A stretch of DNA of 64,000 nt from Sphingobium sp. 15-1 (GCF_013375535.1 NZ_JABXJG010000001.1:2232001-2296000), one strand, 5' to 3'; shown: positions 27,833 to 41,119, numbered from the stretch's first letter. Numbers and translations are program-made. Notes: generated by a model not told the origin, from the sequence alone.

Positions 27833-27878
27833 TGGCGGGGGAGGATGGAGGGCGGCGTCTGCTTTCCTTGAACTACAC

Positions 27879-27965
27879 CGTGCTCCTGCGCAGGCAGGAG
27901 CCCAGTTCCACCCTCAGTGTATCGTCGCACCGCCTGAACTGGGCTCCTGCCTGCGCAGGAGCACG
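27879..27965. repeat. 87-bp palindromic intergenic repeat, copy E
   Basis: The arms CGTGCTCCTGCGCAGG...CAGTT and AACTG...CCTGCGCAGGAGCACG are reverse complements; the loop contains CACCCTCAGTGTATCGTCGC, partly shared with copy C. It lies between envC and the manganese riboswitch. Confidence 0.9.
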
Positions 27966-28109
27966 GGGCGCTTAAACGGTAGCGAATGGCCGTCTTCGGT
28001 CCTCATTCCATCCACCCCATGAACGGGGGACCGCCGCGAGCCGTCATTGGGGCCGCGCTTCCCTTTCGCGCCCGCCGCTTGCCTTCGCGCCTGATTCATC
28101 CTAGAGAGC

Positions 28110-28233
28110 GCCCGTCATCTGGGGAGTAGCCAGCCGTTCCGCCTACGGGACGGGCCGTTCGTCAACATATTTGACCGAGAGGTCATGGCGGGCGGGATGC
28201 GGGGATCATCCTCGCATCGGGCGAGACCAATGG
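28110..28233 (+). promoter_or_regulatory. yybP-ykoY manganese riboswitch
   Basis: The conserved elements of this riboswitch class appear in order: GGGGAGTAGCC at 28121-28131, GTCAACATA near 28161-28169, and GCGAGACCAATGG at 28221-28233, with GC-rich paired segments between them. It ends about 80 bases before a GDT1/UPF0016 transporter gene, one of the usual targets. Established knowledge: the class senses Mn2+ and turns on manganese export genes. The expression platform here could be the GC-rich stretch at 28234-28310, though no clear terminator is seen. Confidence 0.9.
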
Positions 28234-28314
28234 CATCGCTTTCCCCATCCGGCCGGGCGGGGGAGGGCGGTGGCATTGTGTCTTCCTTCTTCGCCCGGCC
28301 CTGGAACGACCCGC

Positions 28315-28893
28315 ATGGAAGCCATCCTCACCTCCACCACGCTCGTCGCGCTCGCGGAAATGGGCGACAAGACGCAATTGCTGGCGATGCTGCTCGCCAC
28401 CCGTTTCCGCAAGCCGGTGCCGATCATCCTGGGCATCCTCTTCGCGACGCTCGCCAATCATTTCCTCGCCGCGCTGGTCGGCCATTCGGTCGCGGGCGTG
28501 CTGACCCAGCCCTGGTTCCGCTATGCCGTCGCCGCGAGCTTCATCACCATGGCCGCCTGGACGCTGATCCCCGACACAATCGACGAGGACGAGCCGCTGA
28601 AGGCGCCGAGCAAGGCGGGCGTGTTCGTCACCACGCTGATCGCCTTCTTCCTGGTCGAGATGGGCGACAAGACGCAGGTGGCGACCGTGATGCTGGGCGC
28701 GCGGTTCGACAATGTGTTCGCCGTCACCGCGGGCACGACGCTGGGCATGATGATCGCCAATGTGCCCGCCGTGCTGTTCGGGGACGTGCTGGCGAAGAAA
28801 GTGCCGATGCGGGCGCTCCAGATCGGCGCCGCCCTGCTCTTCCTGGGGCTGGGCCTGTGGATGATTGCTGATTTGCAGGGCTGGATCGGCTAA
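28315..28893 (+). CDS. GDT1/TMEM165 (UPF0016) family cation transporter, probable Mn2+ exporter
   Basis: A 192-residue, six-helix membrane protein. It carries two copies of the family motif, EMGDKTQ near residues 13-19 and again near 113-119, in inverted-repeat halves, the layout of GDT1/MneA-type Mn2+ or Ca2+ exporters. The ATG at 28315 is chosen because it places the first motif at the usual distance from the N-terminus; a longer frame would read through the riboswitch. The riboswitch upstream strongly supports a manganese role. Confidence 0.88.
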   Translation: MEAILTSTTLVALAEMGDKTQLLAMLLATRFRKPVPIILGILFATLANHFLAALVGHSVAGVLTQPWFRYAVAASFITMAAWTLIPDTIDEDEPLKAPSKAGVFVTTLIAFFLVEMGDKTQVATVMLGARFDNVFAVTAGTTLGMMIANVPAVLFGDVLAKKVPMRALQIGAALLFLGLGLWMIADLQGWIG

Positions 28894-28983
28894 AAGAGCG
28901 CAAGGCGGTTGTCAGCGGGCGGCGGCTGTTGCAAGGGAACGCCAAGAGTCATCCCCTTTCAACAGACAGGCATGGGACGCGTG

Positions 28984-29910
28984 ATGAAGGACAGTCTGGT
29001 TACGGTGTTCGGCGGCGGCGGCTTTCTGGGCCGGCAGGTGGCGCAGGCGCTGATGGCGCGCGGCGCGCGGGTGCGCGTGGCGCAGCGCGACCTGGCGACC
29101 GCGCTGCGGGTCAAGCCGCTGGGCCCGCTGGGCCAGACGCAGTTCGTCGCGGCGGACATCCGCAAGCCGGAAAGCGTCGCCCGCGCCCTGGCCGGCAGCG
29201 ACGTGGTGATCAATCTGGTCGGCGTGCTGAGCGGCGATTTCGAAGGATCGCATCATGACGGCGCGGCCCATGTCGCCAAGGCGGCGGCCGAGGCGGGCGT
29301 CCAGGCGCTGGTCCATGTCTCCGCCATCGGCGCCGATCCGCAAAGCCCGTCCGCCTATGGCCGGTCGAAGGCGGCGGGCGAGGTGGCGGTCAAGGCCGCC
29401 TTCCCCAGCGCCACCATCATCCGCCCGTCGATCATCTTCGGGCCGGAGGATCAGTTCCTGAACCGCTTTGCCGAGATCATCCGCATCGCCCCGGTGGTGC
29501 CGGTGATCGGCGCGAGCACCAAATTCCAGCCCGTCTATGTCGCGGACGTGGCGCAGGCGATCGCCAACGCCGCCGAAAAGCCCGGCGCCCATGGCGGCAA
29601 GACCTATGAACTGGGCGGGCCGCAAACCTATTCCATGCTGGAACTCAACGCCTGGATCGCCAAGACCATCGGCCGGGAACGCAGCCTGTGCGCGGTTCCC
29701 GCCTCCATCGCCTCGCTGATCGCGATGCTGCCGGGCGGGCCGATCACGCGGGACCAGTTGGCGATGCTGGGCAAGGACAATGTCGTCGCGGCAGGCGCGA
29801 GCGGGCTAGCCGAGCTGGGCGTCGCGGCCACGCCGATGCCGGCCGTCGCGGAAAAATGGCTGGTCCGCTATCGCAAGCATGGCCGGTTTGCCGGGCGGGT
29901 TCAGGCCTGA
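28984..29910 (+). CDS. NAD(P)-binding protein of the complex I NDUFA9 / atypical SDR type
   Basis: A 308-residue atypical SDR. It starts MKDSLVTVFGGGGFLGRQVAQAL with the dinucleotide motif GGGGFLG at residues 10-16, and has VHVSAIGADPQSPSAYGRSK, corresponding to the active-site Tyr-Lys, and RPSIIFGPEDQFLNRFA, as in the NDUFA9-like family. In alphaproteobacteria these proteins are often annotated as NAD-dependent epimerases; a ubiquinone/complex I role is inferred only from family resemblance. ATGs at 28972 and 28984 are both possible. It lies 91 bases after the GDT1 gene and upstream of uppP. Confidence 0.85.
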   Translation: MKDSLVTVFGGGGFLGRQVAQALMARGARVRVAQRDLATALRVKPLGPLGQTQFVAADIRKPESVARALAGSDVVINLVGVLSGDFEGSHHDGAAHVAKAAAEAGVQALVHVSAIGADPQSPSAYGRSKAAGEVAVKAAFPSATIIRPSIIFGPEDQFLNRFAEIIRIAPVVPVIGASTKFQPVYVADVAQAIANAAEKPGAHGGKTYELGGPQTYSMLELNAWIAKTIGRERSLCAVPASIASLIAMLPGGPITRDQLAMLGKDNVVAAGASGLAELGVAATPMPAVAEKWLVRYRKHGRFAGRVQA

Positions 29911-30065
29911 TCAGCCGGACCGGCCGCGGGCTGCGGCAGGCCGTCTTGCGCGCCACTTTCGCTTCTGCACAATGGATGTGACCTCTTCACGCCCTCTCCC
30001 ACCCCGGGGGAGGGTTTCCCTTTGCCCGTCCCCCTTCGTTCGCTCCACAAGGATCTGACCCACCC

Positions 30066-30875
30066 ATGGACCTGCATTATCTGACAGTCATCCTGCTTGG
30101 CATCGTCGAAGGGCTGACCGAGTTCCTGCCGGTATCCTCGACCGGCCATCTGATCATGGCCAGCGAATTGCTGGGCTATGACGCGTCCACCTGGGCGATG
30201 TTCAACGTCATCATCCAATTGGGCGCGATCCTGGCGGTGGTGGTGCTGTACTGGCGCACCTTCTGGGCGGTGGGCATGGGCCTGTTGCGCAACGAGGCGA
30301 CGAGCTGGCGCTTCCTGCGCAATCTGCTGATCGCCTTCATCCCGGCGGCGGTGATTGGCCTTGCCCTGCACAAATATATCGAGCAACTGCTGGGCGCGCC
30401 GAAAGTGGTCGCCTGGGCGCTGATCGGCGGCGGCATCGCGATCCTGGCGATCGAGCGGATGGCGAAGGAAAACCGTTTCCACGGCATAGCCGACATCCCC
30501 TTCGTCCGGGTGATCGGCATCGGCTTCATCCAATGTCTGGCGATGATCCCCGGCGTCAGCCGGTCGGGGGCGACGATCATGGGGGCGCTGACCCTGGGCG
30601 TCGAGCGGCGGACCGCCGCCGAGTTCAGCTTCTTCCTCGCCATTCCGACGATGCTGGGGGCGACCGTGCTGGAACTGGCGAAAAATGGCGACAAATTGAC
30701 GTCCGCCACGGTCGGTTGGGACAGCATAGCGCTGGGTTTCGTCGTGTCCTTCATCGTCGCGGTGCTGGTGATCAGATGGTTTGTCGGCCTGGTGTCGCGG
30801 CACGGCTTCACGCCCTTCGCCTGGTATCGAATCGTCGCGGGAATCACGGCCTTGCTGTGGCTTTCCCTAAGGTAA
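30066..30875 (+). CDS. uppP: Undecaprenyl-diphosphatase UppP (BacA)
   Basis: UppP dephosphorylates undecaprenyl diphosphate in the membrane so the lipid carrier can be reused for peptidoglycan synthesis. The 269-residue product has the first signature GIVEGLTEFLPVSSTGHL near residues 13-30 and the second PGVSRSGATI near 163-172, with seven or eight membrane helices. Both catalytic regions are intact. It follows the NDUFA9-like gene with a 155-base gap that contains a C/G-rich inverted repeat at about 29992-30014. Confidence 0.97.
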   Translation: MDLHYLTVILLGIVEGLTEFLPVSSTGHLIMASELLGYDASTWAMFNVIIQLGAILAVVVLYWRTFWAVGMGLLRNEATSWRFLRNLLIAFIPAAVIGLALHKYIEQLLGAPKVVAWALIGGGIAILAIERMAKENRFHGIADIPFVRVIGIGFIQCLAMIPGVSRSGATIMGALTLGVERRTAAEFSFFLAIPTMLGATVLELAKNGDKLTSATVGWDSIALGFVVSFIVAVLVIRWFVGLVSRHGFTPFAWYRIVAGITALLWLSLR

Positions 30876-31039
30876 GGCCGAAACGGACCTTTTTAACGCA
30901 AGATTATTGCGCAATTTCTTCACTCTTGCGGAAACTGGGGCAATAATAGGTCATACAGACTGACATAAATTGCAGAATCCGCGTGACTCTGCGGGTCTTT
31001 CTGCTATGGGCACCCTGCAATTCATTTCAGGGACTCACC

Positions 31040-32491
31040 ATGGCTGACAATCCAATGCTGAAATTCGTGGGAACGGGCCAAGCCTATCCCGAGAAGCGTT
31101 CGGCCGACGATCGCGCCGACGACTTCCTCGAAATCAGCCGCAGCTTCATCTTGGACAAGGCGGAGGAACAGGCGTCGCGCTGCTCGCAATGCGGCGTGCC
31201 CTATTGCTCGACCCATTGCCCGCTGCACAACCATATCCCGGACTGGCTGCGCCTGACTGCCGAAGGGCGGCTGCGCGAGGCTTATGAACTCAGCAATCTG
31301 ACCAGCACCATGCCGGAAATCTGCGGCCGCATCTGCCCGCAGGACCGCCTGTGCGAAGGCAATTGCGTCATTGAATTTTCGGGCCATGGCTCCGTCACCA
31401 TCGGCTCGGTCGAAAAGTTCATCACCGACACCGCCTGGAAGGAAGGCTGGGTCGAACCGCTGGTGCCCGGCGCGCCGACCGGCCAGTCCGTCGGCGTGAT
31501 CGGCGCGGGTCCGGCGGGTCTGACGACCGCCGAATATCTGCGCGTCGCGGGCTATGAGGTGCATGTCTATGACCGGCATGACCGGGCAGGCGGGCTGCTG
31601 ACCTACGGCATCCCCGGCTTCAAGCTGGAGAAGGACGTGGTCATGCGCCGTATCCAGCGCCTCAAGGACGGCGGCATCGTCTTCCACGAAAGCTTCGAAG
31701 TCGGCCGCGATGCGACGATGGAGGAACTGCGCAGCCGCCATGATGCGGTGCTGATCGCGACCGGCGTCTACAAGCCCCGCGACATCAAGGCGCCGGGCGT
31801 CGGCGCGCCGGGCGTGGTCAAGGCGCTCGACTTCCTGATCGCCTCCAACAAGGCCGGTTTCGGTGACGCCGTGCCGGAACATGAGGATGGCTCGCTGCAC
31901 GCCAATGGCAAGAAGGTCGTCGTCATCGGCGGCGGCGACACGGCGATGGACTGCGTCCGCACCGCCGTCCGCCAGGGCGCGACTTCGGTGAAGTGCCTCT
32001 ACCGCCGCGACCGCGACAATATGCCCGGATCGCAGCGCGAAGTCGCCAATGCGGAAGAGGAAGGCGTCGAGTTCGTCTGGCTTTCCGCGCCGATCGCTTT
32101 CGAGGGCACGGAACATGTCACCGGCGTCAAGGTAACGAAGATGCGCCTCGGCCAGCCTGACGCTTCGGGCCGCCGCGCGCCGGAACCCGATCCGGGCACA
32201 GAGCATACGCTGGACGCCGATCTCGTCATCAAGGCGCTGGGCTATGATCCGGAGGAGCTGCCCAAGCTGTTCGGCGCGGACGACCTGTCCGTCACCCGCT
32301 GGGGCACGCTGCGCGTCGATCACAAGACGATGATGACCAGCATGGACGGCGTGTTCGCGGCGGGCGACATCGTGCGCGGCGCTTCGCTGGTCGTCTGGGC
32401 GATCCGCGACGGCCGCGACGTGACCGAGCATATGCACCGCTATCTGAAGGCCAAGGCCAAGGCGGCGGCCGGGGAAAGGCAGGCGGCGTGA
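31040..32491 (+). CDS. gltD: Glutamate synthase small subunit
   Basis: GltD passes electrons from NADPH through FAD and 4Fe-4S clusters to the large subunit, which makes glutamate from 2-oxoglutarate and glutamine. The 483-residue product has the N-terminal cluster motif with Cys48, Cys51, Cys56 and Cys60 (CSQCGVPYCSTHC), a second Cys group in GRICPQDRLCEGNC, the FAD site GAGPAGLTTAEYL and the NADPH site GGGDTAMDCVRTA. The start is MADNPML at 31040; a longer opening from 30983 has no support. Gene order is gltD first, and its stop overlaps the next start (GTGA). Confidence 0.96.
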   Translation: MADNPMLKFVGTGQAYPEKRSADDRADDFLEISRSFILDKAEEQASRCSQCGVPYCSTHCPLHNHIPDWLRLTAEGRLREAYELSNLTSTMPEICGRICPQDRLCEGNCVIEFSGHGSVTIGSVEKFITDTAWKEGWVEPLVPGAPTGQSVGVIGAGPAGLTTAEYLRVAGYEVHVYDRHDRAGGLLTYGIPGFKLEKDVVMRRIQRLKDGGIVFHESFEVGRDATMEELRSRHDAVLIATGVYKPRDIKAPGVGAPGVVKALDFLIASNKAGFGDAVPEHEDGSLHANGKKVVVIGGGDTAMDCVRTAVRQGATSVKCLYRRDRDNMPGSQREVANAEEEGVEFVWLSAPIAFEGTEHVTGVKVTKMRLGQPDASGRRAPEPDPGTEHTLDADLVIKALGYDPEELPKLFGADDLSVTRWGTLRVDHKTMMTSMDGVFAAGDIVRGASLVVWAIRDGRDVTEHMHRYLKAKAKAAAGERQAA

Positions 32492-33201
32492 AGCGCGCCG
32501 CTTTCCTCCTCCTGCTGGCGACCCCGGTCGCTGCACAGGCGCAGACACAGGTTCCGGCGGCAGCCGTCCAGTCTGTGAATCCGGCACTGCTGGCCAAGGC
32601 TCAGCCGATCGCCTCCATCATCCTGCCCAACGGCACCATGGAAAAGATGATGGGGCCGATGATGCAGAAGATGATGGGACCGATGATGGACGGCATGACC
32701 AAGATGCCGATCCGCGAGTTCCTGAAAGTCGGCGGCCTCGACCCGGAACGGGCGGAAAGTCTGGGTGAAGGCACGATTGAGGAAATGATGGCGATCATCG
32801 ACCCCAATTTCCGCAAGCGGATGGACGTGATCGTCAACACCATGATGCCGGCCCTGGGTCGTTTCATGGGACGCTATGAACCGGTCATGCGGGAAGGCAT
32901 GGCGGAGGCGTTCGCCTATCGCTACAGCGCGGCCGAGCTTGATCAGATCGGTGCGTTCCTGAAAACGCCCGTCGGCGCTAAATTCGGCGCGGGCTTCATG
33001 GAGCTGGCCACCGACCCGCATTATATTGACCGAATGCAGAAGATCATGCCTGAAATGATGCAGGCTATGCCGGAGATCATGAAATCCTCCGCGGCGGAAC
33101 TGGCCAAGCTGCCCAAGCCGCGAACCTATAATGATCTGACAAAGGCTGAACGCGAGCGTCTCACCGCATTGCTCGGCGCGGACGCCAAGAAGTCCCACTG
33201 A
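32488..33201 (+). CDS. DUF2059 domain periplasmic protein within the glt operon
   Basis: A 237-residue exported protein. It has a signal peptide (KRAAFLLLLATPVAAQAQ), a Met-rich segment (MEKMMGPMMQKMMGPMMDG, about 51-69), and a C-terminal helical region (about 120-205, RYSAAELDQIGAFLKTPVGAKF) that matches DUF2059. It begins with GTG overlapping the gltD stop by four bases, so translation is coupled. Its function is unknown; nothing in it suggests a direct part in glutamate synthesis. The Met-rich stretch could bind a metal such as copper, but that is speculation. Confidence 0.85.
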   Translation: MKRAAFLLLLATPVAAQAQTQVPAAAVQSVNPALLAKAQPIASIILPNGTMEKMMGPMMQKMMGPMMDGMTKMPIREFLKVGGLDPERAESLGEGTIEEMMAIIDPNFRKRMDVIVNTMMPALGRFMGRYEPVMREGMAEAFAYRYSAAELDQIGAFLKTPVGAKFGAGFMELATDPHYIDRMQKIMPEMMQAMPEIMKSSAAELAKLPKPRTYNDLTKAERERLTALLGADAKKSH

Positions 33202-33287
33202 CAATAGCGCCGGCTATGCCGGCAACCAACGGAATGACAGCGGCCGTGCCCAAAAATACGGACGGCCACATGCAAGGGTAAGTCATC

Positions 33288-37826
<4,539 letters not shown>

Positions 37827-37835
37827 GCGGCCGGC

Positions 37836-38306
37836 TCAGTAGGAAAAAGCAGCGTCCGCCGGGCTATCCTCGGCGGGCGTTTTGCTATTGGGAGCCTGGG
37901 CGATCTTCACGGGTTGCAGACTGGCTTCGCTTCCCCCAGCAGCGAATCTTTCGATCGATGCAGGCAAGGTTCGCGCTGCCGGAGGCGGCTCGACATCATC
38001 GACCTCGCTCACGACATCCTGCGCGGCGTAATCGCGCACCACGGGATCGTTCATCCCGTCCCAGCCCGCCATGTCCGCAGCCATTTGCCGGTCGGCCAAG
38101 GTCGGGCCGCAGCCCTTGCAGTCAATGATCGCAGGGCCGGTCAGCTTTGCCGGATCATAAGCGGCATCCTCCGGCAGGACCGCCTCCGGCAACGGCGTTT
38201 CGGTTGCGGCCTTGGGCGGTGTCGTGGCGTAAACGCCAAGCCCATATCCTCCGGTCAGGGCAACCCCTGCACTCACACATGAAAACAACCAGAAGCGCGC
38301 GGACAT
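37836..38306 (-). CDS. Exported or membrane-anchored hypothetical protein with CKGCGPT motif
   Basis: A 156-residue protein. The N-terminus has one hydrophobic segment (about 4-25, FWLFSCVSAGVALTGGYGLG), either a signal anchor or an uncleaved signal; the rest is Pro/Ala/Asp/Glu-rich apart from a compact part with DCKGCGPTLADRQ near residues 62-74 and DPVVRDYAAQDVV near 86-98. The two cysteines might bind a metal or form a disulphide. I have seen this CKGCGPTL pattern only in uncharacterised sphingomonad proteins. The ATG at 38306 has GGAGGAGACG upstream. It converges on gltB, ending 9 bases from it. Confidence 0.7.
   Translation of the reverse strand: MSARFWLFSCVSAGVALTGGYGLGVYATTPPKAATETPLPEAVLPEDAAYDPAKLTGPAIIDCKGCGPTLADRQMAADMAGWDGMNDPVVRDYAAQDVVSEVDDVEPPPAARTLPASIERFAAGGSEASLQPVKIAQAPNSKTPAEDSPADAAFSY
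37852..37885. terminator. Bidirectional terminator between gltB and the CKGCGPT gene
   Basis: GCGTCCGCCGGG and CTCGGCGGGCG pair, followed by TTTTGC on the plus strand; on the minus strand the same hairpin is followed by GCTTTTTCC. It overlaps the 3' end of the minus-strand gene. Confidence 0.6.
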
Positions 38307-38454
38307 GATCGTCTCCTCCTCCATTCTTCGCCCGCTCCCGACTTTCTCTCTCCAAAATAACGCAGATGCAGATAGGTTGTTGCATGGCCCGAAAGCCTTT
38401 GCTAAGGGCCGCCTCCTACCAAGGCACCGGCACCGCCGGTTTCCCTTCAGATGT

Positions 38455-38541
38455 GCGGTCGTGGCGGAATTGGTAGACGCGCAACGTTGAGGTCGTTGTG
38501 GCCGAAAGGCCGTGGAAGTTCGAGTCTTCTCGACCGCACCA
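38455..38541 (+). tRNA. tRNA-Leu (anticodon GAG)
   Basis: An 87-base class II tRNA: acceptor GCGGTCG pairs with CGACCGC, the D arm is GGCGGAATTGGTAGACGC, the anticodon stem CAACG/CGTTG closes a loop with GAG at the anticodon, there is a long variable arm (TGGCCGAAAGGCCG), then the T arm and an encoded CCA. It lies between the CKGCGPT gene and lptB. Confidence 0.96.
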
Positions 38542-38770
38542 TTTCTTTTGATCTGGGATGATCCCCGCCTTTGGACGCCCCAGCGCTTTTGCGCAAACCT
38601 GCATTGAAAGCGCCACCGCCAGTCCCAATCTTGCGGCCTTTCATGGCCCTAAAGGCCCATGAAACCATTTTCCCCTTGCCCCGGCGGCGATCCCATGCAC
38701 AAAGCTTGCCAATTGCCGCGCGGGTCATGGATTCAACCCGCAAGAAGCATGCGGCAGCAAGGATGACGTG

Positions 38771-39556
38771 ATGGACGACGTGATGATGCAGGACCGGTCA
38801 GCCCCGGCATCGCCCCTTCCCCCGCAGGAAGTGGGAGAGGGCCTGTCCGTCATCTCTATCGCCAAAAGCTATGACAAGCGCGTCGTACTGGCCGATGTGT
38901 CGCTGACCGTCGGCAAGGGCGAGGTGGTCGGCCTGCTCGGCCCCAATGGCGCGGGCAAGACGACCTGCTTCTATTCGGTGATGGGGCTGGTGCGGCCGGA
39001 CCATGGCCGCATCGTGCTGGACGGGCAGGACATCACCGGCCTGCCCATGTATCGGCGGTCGATATTGGGGCTGGGCTATCTGCCGCAGGAAACCTCGATC
39101 TTCCGGGGCCTGACCGTCGCGCAGAATATCGGCGCGGTGCTGGAACTGGCGGAACCGGACAAGGCGGCGCGGCAGGCGCGGCTGGAACAGTTGCTGGAGG
39201 AATTCGGCCTCGTCCGGCTGCGCGATTCCTCCGCCATGGCGTTGTCGGGCGGCGAGCGGCGGCGTTGCGAGATCGCCCGCGCTTTGGCGGCCAATCCGTC
39301 GATCGTGCTGCTGGACGAGCCGTTTGCGGGCATCGATCCGCTGTCCATCGCGGATATTCGCGATCTGGTGAAGCAGTTGAAGACCCGCGGCATCGGCGTG
39401 CTGATCACCGACCATAATGTCCGCGAGACGCTGGAGATCGTGGACCGCGCCTGCATCATCTATGACGGCAAGATGCTGTTCGCGGGCAGCCCGACGGAGC
39501 TGGTCGCCAATGCCGATGTGCGGCGGCTCTATCTGGGCGAGAATTTCTCGCTCTGA
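38771..39556 (+). CDS. lptB: LPS export ABC transporter ATP-binding protein LptB
   Basis: LptB powers extraction of lipopolysaccharide from the inner membrane with LptFG and LptC. The 261-residue product has Walker A GPNGAGKTTC, the Q-loop in GYLPQETSIFRGL, the signature LSGGERRRCEIARAL, Walker B IVLLDEPFAGID and the switch His in ITDHNVRETL, close to E. coli LptB. The first 25 residues are an unusual extension (PASPLPPQEVGEG) encoded by a GC-rich imperfect palindrome. Upstream there is tRNA-Leu where lptC-lptA often sit. rpoN follows, the usual lptB-rpoN order. Confidence 0.93.
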   Translation: MDDVMMQDRSAPASPLPPQEVGEGLSVISIAKSYDKRVVLADVSLTVGKGEVVGLLGPNGAGKTTCFYSVMGLVRPDHGRIVLDGQDITGLPMYRRSILGLGYLPQETSIFRGLTVAQNIGAVLELAEPDKAARQARLEQLLEEFGLVRLRDSSAMALSGGERRRCEIARALAANPSIVLLDEPFAGIDPLSIADIRDLVKQLKTRGIGVLITDHNVRETLEIVDRACIIYDGKMLFAGSPTELVANADVRRLYLGENFSL

Positions 39557-39604
39557 CATGAGCGGCGGGCCGGCCCTTCCTGACAGCGGCGAGGGGAAGG
39601 GCTG

Positions 39605-41119
39605 ATGGCGCTCGCGCCCCGTCTCGATCTGCGGCAGAGCCAGTCGCTGGTGATGACGCCGCAGCTCCAGCAGGCGATCAAGCTGCTGGCGCTGTCCAAT
39701 CTGGAGATCGAGGCGTTCGTCGCGGGCGAGCTGGAAAAGAACCCGTTATTGGAGTCCGGCGGACCGAATGATTTTGCGCCGCCCGCCGACGGCGTGGACC
39801 GGGCGGCGGAACAGCATGACCTGCGCGCCGAGACCGGCGATGCCGACCAGTTGATCGGCCAGGGCCTGGGCGGCGCGGATTCGCCGCTGGACGTCGATTA
39901 TGGCGCGGAGACCTTCATCGACGATGGGCCAGGCGACCGGATGGCGACGGCGGCCATTGGCTCCGGCGGCATGGACCTGCTGTCCGGCGGCAGCGGCGAA
40001 GCGCCCGATTTCGACAGTTTCGCCAATCCGGAGCAGGGCCTTCAGGAACATCTGATGGATCAGGCCCGCAGCGCGCTGTCGGGCATGGACCTGATGATCG
40101 CCGCGCAATTGATCGGGCAGATCGACGAGGCCGGCTATCTGGAGGCCAATCTGCTGGAGACCGCCCATGGCATGGGCGTGCCGCTCTTTCAGGTCGAACA
40201 GGTGCTGGCGGTGATCCAGGGCTTCGATCCGACCGGCGTCGGGGCGCGGTCGCTGTCGGAATGTCTGGCGTTGCAGGCCAAAGAGGTCGATCGCTACGAT
40301 CCCTGCATGGCGAAGCTGCTCGCCAATCTGGACCTGCTCGCCAGGGGCGCGCTGCCCCAGTTGCGCCGGATCTGCGGCGTGGATGAGGAGGATATGGCGG
40401 ACATGATCCGCGAGCTGCGCGGCTATGACCCCAAGCCCGGGCTGCGCTTTTCCACCGAGAGCGCCGCGCCCGTGACGCCCGACCTGTTCGTGCGGCCGAC
40501 GCGGGAGGGCTGGGCGATCGAGGTCAACAGCGCCACCCTGCCCCGCGTGCTGATCAACCGGACCTATTATGTCGAGCTGGCGTCCGGTCCGCAGGACAAG
40601 ACGTCCAAGGCCTGGCTGGCCGACTGCCTCGCCAGCGCCAACTGGCTGGTCAAGGCGCTCGACCAGCGGCAGAAGACCATCATCAAGGTCGCGAGCGAGA
40701 TCGTCCGCCAGCAGGAGGATTTCTTCCGCAAGGGCGTGGAGCATCTGAAGCCGCTGACGCTGAAAGCCGTGGCGGATGCGATCCAGATGCATGAATCGAC
40801 CGTCAGCCGGGTGACGTCGAACAAATATCTGTCCTGCCCGCGTGGGCTTTATGAGCTCAAATATTTCTTCACCAGCGGCGTTTCTGCGGCGGGCGGCGAC
40901 GGCGCGGTGTCGGCCGAAGCGGTCAAGAGCCACATCAAGGCGCTGATCGCGGCGGAGACGGCAGACGCCATATTGTCCGACGACACGCTGGTCGACCTGC
41001 TGCGCGCCAAGGGCATGGACATCGCCCGCCGCACCGTCGCCAAATATCGCGAGGCGATGGGGATCGGGTCATCGGTGCAGCGACGGCGGCAGAAGGCGTT
41101 GCGGGGGCAGGCGGCTTAA
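39605..41119 (+). CDS. rpoN: RNA polymerase sigma-54 factor
   Basis: RpoN directs transcription from -24/-12 promoters with enhancer-binding activators. The 504-residue product has the Gln/Leu-rich region I at the start (LRQSQSLVMTPQLQQAIKLL), an acidic region II (about 55-130), the core-binding region III, and the C-terminal helix-turn-helix plus the RpoN box ARRTVAKYR at about 475-483. GGGGAAGGG precedes the ATG 48 bases after lptB. No PTS or hpf gene follows; an aminotransferase gene does. Confidence 0.97.
   Translation: MALAPRLDLRQSQSLVMTPQLQQAIKLLALSNLEIEAFVAGELEKNPLLESGGPNDFAPPADGVDRAAEQHDLRAETGDADQLIGQGLGGADSPLDVDYGAETFIDDGPGDRMATAAIGSGGMDLLSGGSGEAPDFDSFANPEQGLQEHLMDQARSALSGMDLMIAAQLIGQIDEAGYLEANLLETAHGMGVPLFQVEQVLAVIQGFDPTGVGARSLSECLALQAKEVDRYDPCMAKLLANLDLLARGALPQLRRICGVDEEDMADMIRELRGYDPKPGLRFSTESAAPVTPDLFVRPTREGWAIEVNSATLPRVLINRTYYVELASGPQDKTSKAWLADCLASANWLVKALDQRQKTIIKVASEIVRQQEDFFRKGVEHLKPLTLKAVADAIQMHESTVSRVTSNKYLSCPRGLYELKYFFTSGVSAAGGDGAVSAEAVKSHIKALIAAETADAILSDDTLVDLLRAKGMDIARRTVAKYREAMGIGSSVQRRRQKALRGQAA

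Noticed and set aside
29985..30020. C/G-rich inverted repeat CCCTC...GAGGG followed by TTTCCC as a terminator
   Set aside because: The T-run is short and interrupted and the motif resembles a common sphingomonad spacer repeat; a terminator call is not well supported.
38416..38628. A minus-strand ORF with CGREDSNFHGLSATTTSTLR over tRNA-Leu
   Set aside because: Antisense translation of the tRNA-Leu gene, commonly misannotated.
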